This document shows, one piece after another, positions 24,767 to 36,260 of a stretch of DNA of 64,000 nt. The notes under the pieces are model-generated. The model saw nothing but the letters and a program-made list of their open reading frames with translations. It made no database searches and had not been told where the DNA came from. The position numbers and the translations under genes are program-made. How positions within the stretch are numbered: the stretch's first letter is position 1; every line of letters begins with the position of its first letter. The stretch covers positions 1-64,000 of the forward strand of contig JBBMNZ010000064.1 of NCBI GenBank assembly GCA_037954325.1. Direction: 5' to 3'. The stretch comes from Fistularia commersonii (Eukaryota; Chordata; Actinopteri; Syngnathiformes; Fistulariidae).

Positions 24767-25501
24767 ATAAGTCAAATTCATTGTGATCATGCAACATTTT
24801 GAAAAGATATAGCCATACGGTCAAAAAGTGTTTATCTCACTGAGTTGAAGCGTTTTTGATAAAGAGTGTCAATAACTAAAGATTCTTTTCTAGCAGCTTG
24901 CTGGTGCTGAAATATGTTGAAAAGGGCTTAATTCTGCATAATATAAGTCAAAATCATTGTGATCCTGTAACAATTTGAAAAGATATAGCCATATGGTCAA
25001 AAAGTGTTTATCTCACTGAGTTGAAGCTTTTTTGCAACAGAGTGTCAATGACTAAAGATTCCTTTCTAGCAGCTTGCTGGTGCTGAAATATGTTGAAAAG
25101 GGCTTAATTCTGCATAATATAAGTCAAAATCATTGTGATCCTGTAACAATTTGAAAAGATATAGCCATATGGTCAAAAAGTGTTTATCTCACTGAGTCGA
25201 AGCTTTTTTGCAACAGAGTGTCAATAACTAAAGATTCCTTTCTAGCAGCTTGCTGGTTCTGAAATATGTTGAAAAGGGCTTGATTCTGCATAATATAAGT
25301 CAAAATCATTGTGATCCTGCAACATTTTGAAAAGATATAGCCATACGGTCAAAAAGTGTTTATCTCACTGAGTTGAAGCTTTTTTGATAAAGAGTGTCAA
25401 TAACTAAAGATTCCTTTCTAGCAGCTTGCTGGTGCTGATTATGTTGAAAAGGGCTTGATTCTGCATAATGTAAGTCAAAATCATTGTGATCCTGCAACAT
25501 T

Positions 25502-27965
25502 TTGAAAAGATATAGCCATATGGTCAAAAAGTGTTTATCTCACTGAGTTGAAGCGTTTTTGATAAAGAGTGTCAGTAACTAAAGATTCCTTTCTCGCAGC
25601 TTGCTGGTGCTGAAATATGTTGAAAAGGTCTTGATTCTGCATAATATAAGTCAAAATCATTGTGATCCTGCAACATTTTAAAAAGATATAGCCATATGGT
25701 CAAAAAGTGTTTATCTCACTGAGTTGAAGCTTTTTTGCAACAGAGTGTCAATAACTAAAGATTCCTTTCTAGCAGCTTGCTGGTGCTGAAATATGTTGAA
25801 AAGGGCTTGATTCTGCATAATATAAGTCAAATTCATTGTGATCCTGCAACATTTTGAAAAGATATAGCCATACGGTCAAAAAGTGTTTATCTCACTGAGT
25901 TGAAACTTTTTTGCAACAGAGTGTCAATAACTAAAGATTCCTTTCTAGCAGCTTGCTGGTGCTGAAATATGTTGAAAAGGGCTTGATTCTGCATAATATA
26001 AGTCATATTCATTGTGATCCTGCAACATTTTGAAATGATATAGCCATACGGTCAAAAAGTGTTTATCTCACTGAGTTGAAGCGTTTTTGCAACAGAGTGT
26101 CAATAACTAAAGATTCCTTTCTAGCAGCTTGCTGGTGCTGAAATATGTTGAAAAGGGCTTGATTCTGCATAATATAAGTCAAAATCATTGTGATCCTGCA
26201 ACATTTTGAAAAGATATTGCCATACGGTCAAGAAGTGTTTATCTCACTGAGTTGATGCGTCTTTGGAAAAGAGTGTCAATAACTAAAGATTCCTTTCTAG
26301 CAGCTTGCTGGTGCTGAAATATGTTGAAAAGGGCTTGATTCTGCATAATATAAGTCAAAATTATTGTGATCCTGCAACATTTTAAAAAGATATAGCCATA
26401 TGGTCAAGAAGTGTTTATCTCACTGAGTTGAAGCGTCTTTGGAAAAGAGTGTCAATAACTATAGATTCCTTTCTAGCAGCTTGCTGGTGCTGAAATATGT
26501 TGAAAAGTGCTTGATTCTGCATAATATAAGTCAAATTCATTGTGATCATGCAACATTTTGAAAAGATATAGCCATACGGTCAAAAAGTGTTTATCTCACT
26601 GAGTTGAAGCGTTTTTGATAAAGAGTGTCAATAACTAAAGATTCTTTTCTAGCAGCTTGCTGGTGCTGAAATATGTTGAAAAGGGCTTAATTCTGCATAA
26701 TATAAGTCAAAATCATTGTGATCCTGTAACAATTTGAAAAGATATAGCCATATGGTCAAAAAGTGTTTATCTCACTGAGTTGAAGCGTTTTTGATAAAGA
26801 GTGTCAGTAACTAAAGATTCCTTTCTCGCAGCTTGCTGGTGCTGAAATATGTTGAAAAGGTCTTGATTCTGCATAATATAAGTCAAAATCATTGTGATCC
26901 TGCAACATTTTAAAAAGATATAGCCATATGGTCAAAAAGTGTTTATCTCACTGAGTTGAAGCTTTTTTGCAACAGAGTGTCAATAACTAAAGATTCCTTT
27001 CTAGCAGCTTGCTGGTGCTGAAATATGTTGAAAAGGGCTTGATTCTGCATAATATAAGTCAAATTCATTGTGATCCTGCAACATTTTGAAAAGATATAGC
27101 CATACGGTCAAAAAGTGTTTATCTCACTGAGTTGAAACTTTTTTGCAACAGAGTGTCAATAACTAAAGATTCCTTTCTAGCAGCTTGCTGGTGCTGAAAT
27201 ATGTTGAAAAGGGCTTGATTCTGCATAATATAAGTCATATTCATTGTGATCCTGCAACATTTTGAAATGATATAGCCATACGGTCAAAAAGTGTTTATCT
27301 CACTGAGTTGAAGCGTTTTTGCAACAGAGTGTCAATAACTAAAGATTCCTTTCTAGCAGCTTGCTGGTGCTGAAATATGTTGAAAAGGGCTTGATTCTGC
27401 ATAATATAAGTCAAAATCATTGTGATCCTGCAACATTTTGAAAAGATATTGCCATACGGTCAAGAAGTGTTTATCTCACTGAGTTGAAGCGTCTTTGGAA
27501 AAGAGTGTCAATAACTAAAGATTCCTTTCTAGCAGCTTGCTGGTGCTGAAATATGTTGAAAAGGGCTTGATTCTGCATAATATAAGTCAAAATTATTGTG
27601 ATCCTGCAACATTTTAAAAAGATATAGCCATATGGTCAAGAAGTGTTTATCTCACTGAGTTGAAGCGTCTTTGGAAAAGAGTGTCAATAACTATAGATTC
27701 CTTTCTAGCAGCTTGCTGGTGCTGAAATATGTTGAAAAGTGCTTGATTCTGCATAATATAAGTCAAATTCATTGTGATCATGCAACATTTTGAAAAGATA
27801 TAGCCATACGGTCAAAAAGTGTTTATCTCACTGAGTTGAAGCGTTTTTGATAAAGAGTGTCAATAACTAAAGATTCTTTTCTAGCAGCTTGCTGGTGCTG
27901 AAATATGTTGAAAAGGGCTTAATTCTGCATAATATAAGTCAAAATCATTGTGATCCTGTAACAAT
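25502..27965 (+). repeat. Seven-monomer (1,232-bp) tandem duplication inside copy 1
   Basis: Blocks 25,502-26,733 and 26,734-27,965 share GTCAGTAAC with TTTCTCGCAGC (gtcag at 25,571 and 26,803, exactly 1,232 apart), AAGGTCTTGATTC, GTCATATTC, TGAAATGATATAG, GATATTGCC with GGTCAAGAAG, and the GAAGCGTCTTTGG pair. It is older than the 7,039-bp duplication because both large copies contain it. Confidence 0.88.
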
Positions 27966-28069
27966 TTGAAAAGATATAGCCATATGGTCAAAAAGTGTTT
28001 ATCTCACTGAGTTGAAGCTTTTTTGCAACAGAGTGTCAATGACTAAAGATTCCTTTCTAGCAGCTTGCT

Positions 28070-31000
28070 GGTGGTGAAATATATTGAAAAGGGCTTGATT
28101 CTGCATAATATAAGTCAAAATCATTGTGATCCTGCAACATTTTAAAAAGATATAGCCATATGGTCAAAAAGTGTTTATCTCACTGAGTTGAAGCTTTTTA
28201 GCAACAGAATGTCAATAACTAAAGATTCCTTTCTAGCAACTTGCTGGTGCTGAAATATGTTGAAAAGGGCTTGATTCTGCATAATATAAGTCAAATTCAT
28301 TGTGATCCTGCAACATTTTGAAAAGATATAGCCATATGGTCAAAAAGTGTTTATCTCACTGAGTTGAAGCTTTTTTGTAACAGAGTGTCAATGACTAACG
28401 ATTCCTTTCTAGCAGCTTGCTGGTGCTGAAATATGTTGAAAAGGGCTTGATTCTGCATAATATAAGTCAAATTCATTGTGATCCTGCAACATTTTGAAAA
28501 GATATAGCCATACGGTCAAAAAGTGTTTATCTCACTGAGTTGAAGCGTTTTTGATAAAGAGTGTCAATAACAAAAGATTCCATTCTAGCAGCTTGCTGGT
28601 GCTGAAATATGTTGAAAAGGGCTTGATTCTGCATAATATAAGTCAAAATCATTGTGATCCTGCAACATTTTGAAAAGATATAGCCATACGGTCAAAAAGT
28701 GTTTATGTCACTGAGTTGAAGCGTTTTTGATAAAGAGTGTCAATAACTAAAGATTCCATTCTAGCAGCTTGCTGGTGCTGAAATATGTTGAAAAGGGCTT
28801 TATACTGCATAATATAAGTCAAAATCATTGTGTTCCTGCAACATTTTGAAAAGATATAGCCATACGGTCAAAAAGTGTTTATCTCACTGAGTTGAAACTT
28901 TTTTGCAACAGAGTGTCAATAACTAAAGATTCCTTTCTAGCAGCTTGCTGGTGCTGAAATATGTTGAAAAGGGCTTGATTCTGCATAATATAAATCAAAA
29001 TCATTGTGATCATGCAACATTTTGAAAACATATAGCCATACAGTCAAAAAGTGTTTATCTCACTGAGTTGAAGATTTTTTGATAAAGAGTGTCAATAACT
29101 AAAGATTCCTTTCTAGCAGCTTGCTGGTGCTGAAATATGTTGAAAAGGGCTTGATTCTGCATAATATAAGTCAAATTCATTGTGATCCTGCAACATTTTG
29201 AAAAGATATAGCCATACGGTCAAAAAGTGTTTATCTCACTGAGTTGAAGCGTTTTTGATAAAGAGTGTCAATAACTAAAGATTCTTTTCTAGCAGCTTGC
29301 TGGTGCTTAAATATGTTGAAAAGGGCTTAATTCTGCATAATATAAGTCAAAATCATTGTGATCCTGCAACAATTTGAAAAGATATAGCCATATGGTCAAA
29401 AAGTGTTTATCTCACTGAGTTGAAGCTTTTTTGCAACAGAGTGTCAATGACTAAAGATTCCTTTCTAGCAGCTTGCTGGTGCTGAAATATGTTGAAAAGG
29501 GCTTGATTCTGCATAATATAAGTCAAAATTATTGTGATCCTGAAACATTTTGAAAAGATATAGCCATATGGTCAAAAAGTGTTTATCTCACTGAGTTGAA
29601 GCTTTTTTGCAAAAGAGTGTCAATAACTAAAGATTCTTTTCTAGCAGCTTGCTGGTGCTGAAATATGTTGAAAAGGGCTTAATTCTGCATAATATAAGTT
29701 AAATTCATTGTGATCCTGCAACAATTTGAAAAGATATAGCCATATGGTCAAAAAGTGTTTATCTCACTGAGTTGAAGCTTTTTTGTAACAGAGTGTCAAT
29801 AACTAAAGATTCCTTTCTAGCAGCTTGCTGGTGCTGAAATATGTTGAAAAGTGCTTGATTCTGCATAATATAAGTCAAATTCATTGTGATCCTGCAACAT
29901 TTTGAAAAGATATAGCCATACGGTCAAAAAGTGTTTATCTCACTGAGTTGAAGCTTTTTAGCAACAGAATGTCAATAACTAAAGATTCCTTTCTAGCAGC
30001 TTGCTGGTGCTGAAATATGTTGTCAAGGGCTTGATTCTGCATAATATAAGTCAAATTCATTGTGATCCTGCAACATTTTTAAAAGATATAGCCATACGGT
30101 CAAAAAGTGTTTATCTCACTGAGTTGAAGCGTTTTTGATAAAGAGTGTCAATAACTAAAGATTCTTTTCTAGCAGCTTGCTGGTGCTGAAATATGTTGAA
30201 AAGGGCTTAATTCTGCATAATATAAGTCAAATTCATTGTGATCCTGCAACATTTTGAAAAGATATAGCGATACGGTCAAAAAGTGTTTATCTCACTGAGT
30301 TGAAACTTTTTTGCAACAGAGTGTCAATAACTAAAGATTCCTTTCTAGCAGCTTGCTGGTGCTGAAATATGTTGAAAAGGGCTTGATTCTGCATAATATA
30401 AGTCAAAATCTATGTGATCCTGCAACATTTTGAAAAGATATAGCCATACGGTCAAAAAGTGTTTATCTCACTGAGTTGAAGCTTTTTTGCAAAAGAGTGT
30501 CAATAACTAAAGATTCCTTTCTAGCAGCTTGCTGGTGCTGAAATATGTTGAAAAGGGCTTGATTCTGCATAATATAAGTCAAAATCATTGTGATCCTGCA
30601 ACATTTTAAAAAGATATAGCCATATGGTCAAAAAGTGTTTATCTCACTGAGTTGAAGCTTTTTAGCAACAGAATGTCAATAACTAAAGATTCTTTTCTAG
30701 CAGCTTGCTGGTGCTGAAATATGTTGAAAAGGGCTTGATTCTGCATAATATAAGTCAAATTCATTGTGATCCTGCAACATTTTGAAAAGATATAGCCATA
30801 TGGTCAAAAAGTGTTTATCTCACTGAGTTGAAGCGTTTTTGATAAAGAGTGTCAATAACTAAAGAATCTTTTCTAGCAGCTTGCTGGTGCTGAAATATGT
30901 TGAAAAGGGCTTAATTCTGCATAATATAAGTCAAAATCATTGTGATCCTGTAACAATTTGAAAAGATATAGCCATATGGTCAAAAAGTGTTTATCTCACT

Positions 31001-34000
31001 GAGTTGAAGCTTTTTTGCAACAGAGTGTCAATGACTAAAGATTCCTTTCTAGCAGCTTGCTGGTGCTGAAATATGTTGAAAAGGGCTTGATTCTGCATAA
31101 TATAAGTCAAATTCATTGTGATCCTGCAACATTTTGAAAAGATATAGCCATACGGTCAAAAAGTGTTTATCTCACTGAGTCGAAGCGTTTTTGATAAAGA
31201 GTGTCAATAACTAAAGATTCTTTTCTAGCAGCTTGCTGGTGCTGAAATATGTTGAAAAGGGCTTAATTCTGCATAATATAAGTCAAAATCATTGTGATCC
31301 TGTAACAATTTGAAAAGATATAGCCATATGGTCAAAAAGTGTTTATCTCACTGAGTTGAAGCTTTTTTGCAACAGAGTGTCAATGACTAAAGATTCCTTT
31401 CTAGCAGCTTGCTGGTGCTGAAATATGTTGAAAAGGGCTTGATTCTGCATAATATAAGTCAAAATTATTGTGATCCTGAAACATTTTAAAAAGATATAGC
31501 CATATGGTCAAGAAGTGTTTATCTCACTGAGTTGAAGCGTCTTTGGAAAAGAGTGTCAATAACTAAAGATTCCTTTCTAGCAGCTTGCTGGTGCTGAAAT
31601 ATGTTGAAAAGGGCTTGATTCTGCATAATATAAGTCAAAATTATTGTGATCCTGAAACATTTTAAAAAGATATAGCCATATGATCAAGAAGTGTTTATCT
31701 CACTGAGTTGAAGCGTCTTTGGAAAAGAGTGTCAATAACTATAGATTCCTTTCTAGCAGCTTGCTGGTGCTGAAATATGTTGAAAAGTGCTTGATTCTGC
31801 ATAATATAAGTCAAATTCATTGTGATCATGCAACATTTTGAAAAGATATAGCCATACGGTCAAAAAGTGTTTATCTCACTGAGTTGAAGCGTTTTTGATA
31901 AAGAGTGTCAATAACTAAAGATTCTTTTCTAGCAGCTTGCTGGTGCTGAAATATGTTGAAAAGGGCTTAATTCTGCATAATATAAGTCAAAATCATTGTG
32001 ATCCTGTAACAATTTGAAAAGATATAGCCATATGGTCAAAAAGTGTTTATCTCACTGAGTTGAAGCTTTTTTGCAACAGAGTGTCAATGACTAAAGATTC
32101 CTTTCTAGCAGCTTGCTGGTGCTGAAATATGTTGAAAAGGGCTTAATTCTGCATAATATAAGTCAAAATCATTGTGATCCTGTAACAATTTGAAAAGATA
32201 TAGCCATATGGTCAAAAAGTGTTTATCTCACTGAGTCGAAGCTTTTTTGCAACAGAGTGTCAATAACTAAAGATTCCTTTCTAGCAGCTTGCTGGTTCTG
32301 AAATATGTTGAAAAGGGCTTGATTCTGCATAATATAAGTCAAAATCATTGTGATCCTGCAACATTTTGAAAAGATATAGCCATACGGTCAAAAAGTGTTT
32401 ATCTCACTGAGTTGAAGCTTTTTTGATAAAGAGTGTCAATAACTAAAGATTCCTTTCTAGCAGCTTGCTGGTGCTGATTATGTTGAAAAGGGCTTGATTC
32501 TGCATAATGTAAGTCAAAATCATTGTGATCCTGCAACATTTTGAAAAGATATAGCCATATGGTCAAAAAGTGTTTATCTCACTGAGTTGAAGCGTTTTTG
32601 ATAAAGAGTGTCAGTAACTAAAGATTCCTTTCTCGCAGCTTGCTGGTGCTGAAATATGTTGAAAAGGTCTTGATTCTGCATAATATAAGTCAAAATCATT
32701 GTGATCCTGCAACATTTTAAAAAGATATAGCCATATGGTCAAAAAGTGTTTATCTCACTGAGTTGAAGCTTTTTTGCAACAGAGTGTCAATAACTAAAGA
32801 TTCCTTTCTAGCAGCTTGCTGGTGCTGAAATATGTTGAAAAGGGCTTGATTCTGCATAATATAAGTCAAATTCATTGTGATCCTGCAACATTTTGAAAAG
32901 ATATAGCCATACGGTCAAAAAGTGTTTATCTCACTGAGTTGAAACTTTTTTGCAACAGAGTGTCAATAACTAAAGATTCCTTTCTAGCAGCTTGCTGGTG
33001 CTGAAATATGTTGAAAAGGGCTTGATTCTGCATAATATAAGTCATATTCATTGTGATCCTGCAACATTTTGAAATGATATAGCCATACGGTCAAAAAGTG
33101 TTTATCTCACTGAGTTGAAGCGTTTTTGCAACAGAGTGTCAATAACTAAAGATTCCTTTCTAGCAGCTTGCTGGTGCTGAAATATGTTGAAAAGGGCTTG
33201 ATTCTGCATAATATAAGTCTAAATCATTGTGATCCTGCAACATTTTGAAAAGATATTGCCATACGGTCAAGAAGTGTTTATCTCACTGAGTTGAAGCGTC
33301 TTTGGAAAAGAGTGTCAATAACTAAAGATTCCTTTCTAGCAGCTTGCTGGTGCTGAAATATGTTGAAAAGGGCTTGATTCTGCATAATATAAGTCAAAAT
33401 TATTGTGATCCTGCAACATTTTAAAAAGATATAGCCATATGGTCAAGAAGTGTTTATCTCACTGAGTTGAAGCGTCTTTGGAAAAGAGTGTCAATAACTA
33501 TAGATTCCTTTCTAGCAGCTTGCTGGTGCTGAAATATGTTGAAAAGTGCTTGATTCTGCATAATATAAGTCAAATTCATTGTGATCATGCAACATTTTGA
33601 AAAGATATAGCCATACGGTCAAAAAGTGTTTATCTCACTGAGTTGAAGCGTTTTTGATAAAGAGTGTCAATAACTAAAGATTCTTTTCTAGCAGCTTGCT
33701 GGTGCTGAAATATGTTGAAAAGGGCTTAATTCTGCATAATATAAGTCAAAATCATTGTGATCCTGTAACAATTTGAAAAGATATAGCCATATGGTCAAAA
33801 AGTGTTTATCTCACTGAGTTGAAGCGTTTTTGATAAAGAGTGTCAGTAACTAAAGATTCCTTTCTCGCAGCTTGCTGGTGCTGAAATATGTTGAAAAGGT
33901 CTTGATTCTGCATAATATAAGTCAAAATCATTGTGATCCTGCAACATTTTAAAAAGATATAGCCATATGGTCAAAAAGTGTTTATCTCACTGAGTTGAAG

Positions 34001-35108
34001 CTTTTTTGCAACAGAGTGTCAATAACTAAAGATTCCTTTCTAGCAGCTTGCTGGTGCTGAAATATGTTGAAAAGGGCTTGATTCTGCATAATATAAGTCA
34101 AATTCATTGTGATCCTGCAACATTTTGAAAAGATATAGCCATACGGTCAAAAAGTGTTTATCTCACTGAGTTGAAACTTTTTTGCAACAGAGTGTCAATA
34201 ACTAAAGATTCCTTTCTAGCAGCTTGCTGGTGCTGAAATATGTTGAAAAGGGCTTGATTCTGCATAATATAAGTCATATTCATTGTGATCCTGCAACATT
34301 TTGAAATGATATAGCCATACGGTCAAAAAGTGTTTATCTCACTGAGTTGAAGCGTTTTTGCAACAGAGTGTCAATAACTAAAGATTCCTTTCTAGCAGCT
34401 TGCTGGTGCTGAAATATGTTGAAAAGGGCTTGATTCTGCATAATATAAGTCAAAATCATTGTGATCCTGCAACATTTTGAAAAGATATTGCCATACGGTC
34501 AAGAAGTGTTTATCTCACTGAGTTGAAGCGTCTTTGGAAAAGAGTGTCAATAACTAAAGATTCCTTTCTAGCAGCTTGCTGGTGCTGAAATATGTTGAAA
34601 AGGGCTTGATTCTGCATAATATAAGTCAAAATTATTGTGATCCTGCAACATTTTAAAAAGATATAGCCATATGGTCAAGAAGTGTTTATCTCACTGAGTT
34701 GAAGCGTCTTTGGAAAAGAGTGTCAATAACTATAGATTCCTTTCTAGCAGCTTGCTGGTGCTGAAATATGTTGAAAAGTGCTTGATTCTGCATAATATAA
34801 GTCAAATTCATTGTGATCATGCAACATTTTGAAAAGATATAGCCATACGGTCAAAAAGTGTTTATCTCACTGAGTTGAAGCGTTTTTGATAAAGAGTGTC
34901 AATAACTAAAGATTCTTTTCTAGCAGCTTGCTGGTGCTGAAATATGTTGAAAAGGGCTTAATTCTGCATAATATAAGTCAAAATCATTGTGATCCTGTAA
35001 CAATTTGAAAAGATATAGCCATATGGTCAAAAAGTGTTTATCTCACTGAGTTGAAGCTTTTTTGCAACAGAGTGTCAATGACTAAAGATTCCTTTCTAGC
35101 AGCTTGCT
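28070..35108 (+). repeat. 7,039-bp block, copy 2 of a tandem duplication
   Basis: This block follows the first copy directly and repeats all of its monomer order and private mutations. Reading line against line I noticed only four substitutions: GACTAACG here near 28,397 against GACTAAAG; CATATGATC near 31,681 against CATATGGTC; AAGTCTAAATC near 33,219 against AAGTCAAAATC; and GTTGAAGCG near 33,293 against GTTGATGCG in copy 1. That implies well over 99% identity and a recent event. An assembly error that doubles a block would look similar, but the private differences argue for two real copies. Confidence 0.92.
32541..35004 (+). repeat. Seven-monomer tandem duplication inside copy 2
   Basis: This is the counterpart of the 25.5-28.0 kb duplication, 7,039 bp further on, with halves 32,541-33,772 and 33,773-35,004. 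The GTCAGTAAC/TTTCTCGCAGC mark opens each half. The GTCTAAATC change near 33,219 lies only in the first half. Confidence 0.87.
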
Positions 35109-36260
35109 GGTGCTGAAATATGTTGAAAAGGGCTTAATTCTGCATAATATAAGTCAAAATCATTGTGATCCTGTAACAATTTGAAAAGATATAGCCATAT
35201 GGTCAAAAAGTGTTTATCTCACTGAGTCGAAGCTTTTTTGCAACAGAGTGTCAATAACTAAAGATTCCTTTCTAGCAGCTTGCTGGTGCTGAAATATGTT
35301 GAAAAGGGCTTGATTCTGCATAATATAAGTCAAAATCATTGTGATCCTGCAACATTTTGAAAAGATATAGCCATACGGTCAAAAAGTGTTTATCTCACTG
35401 AGTTGAAGCTTTTTTGATAAAGAGTGTCAATAACTAAAGATTCCTTTCTAGCAGCTTGCTGGTGCTGAAATATGTTGAATAGGGCTTGATTCTGCATAAT
35501 GTAAGTCAAAATCATTGTGATCCTGCAACATTTTGAAAAGATATAGCCATATGGTCAAAAAGTGTTTATCTCACTGAGTTGAAGCGTTTTTGATAAAGAG
35601 TGTCAGTAACTAAAGATTCCTTTCTCGCAGCTTGCTGGTGCTGAAATATGTTGAAAAGGTCTTGATTCTGCATAATATAAGTCAAAATCATTGTGATCCT
35701 GCAACATTTTAAAAAGATATAGCCATATGGTCAAAAAGTGTTTATCTCACTGAGTTGAAGCTTTTTTGCAACAGAGTGTCAATAACTAAAGATTCCTTTC
35801 TAGCAGCTTGCTGGTGCTGAAATATGTTGAAAAGGGCTTGATTCTGCATAATATAAGTCAAATTCATTGTGATCCTGCAACATTTTGAAAAGATATAGCC
35901 ATACGGTCAAAAAGTGTTTATCTCACTGAGTTGAAACTTTTTTGCAACAGAGTGTCAATAACTAAAGATTCCTTTCTAGCAGCTTGCTGGTGCTGAAATA
36001 TGTTGAAAAGGGCTTGATTCTGCATAATATAAGTCATATTCATTGTGATCCTGCAACATTTTGAAATGATATAGCCATACGGTCAAAAAGTGTTTATCTC
36101 ACTGAGTTGAAGCGTTTTTGCAACAGAGTGTCAATAACTAAAGATTCCTTTCTAGCAGCTTGCTGGTGCTGAAATATGTTGAAAAGGGCTTGATTCTGCA
36201 TAATATAAGTCTAAATCATTGTGATCCTGCAACATTTTGAAAAGATATTGCCATACGGTC
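35109..36260 (+). repeat. Partial third copy of the 25.1-26.2 kb segment
   Basis: Immediately after the second 7,039-bp copy the order jumps to that of 25,079-26,229, offset 10,030-10,031 bp: CTGTAACAATTTG, GAGTCGAAGC, CATAATGTAAG, GTCAGTAAC (35,602), AAGGTCTTG, GTCATATTC, TGAAATGATATAG and GATATTGCC. It lacks the TGCTGGTTCT and GGTGCTGATT marks of the other two copies, so it split off before those arose, or they were removed by conversion. Similarity to that segment stops near 36,260, where GGTCAAAAAG replaces GGTCAAGAAG. Confidence 0.85.

Larger units (their letters stand above)
21031..28069 (+). repeat. 7,039-bp block, copy 1 of a tandem duplication
   Basis: This block of 40 monomers less one base starts at the GGTGGTGAAATATAT mark and ends just before the next one at 28,070. 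It contains the 10.8-12.6 kb-like module, a monomer pair with GAAGCGTCTTTGG, a 1-bp-short monomer (GGTGCTGATTATG, 25,431) and an internal seven-monomer duplication. Private marks reappear exactly 7,039 bp later: GGTGGTG 21,031/28,070, AAATCTATG (ctatg) 23,371/30,410, TGCTGGTTCT 25,251/32,290 and GGTGCTGATT 25,431/32,470. Confidence 0.93.
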
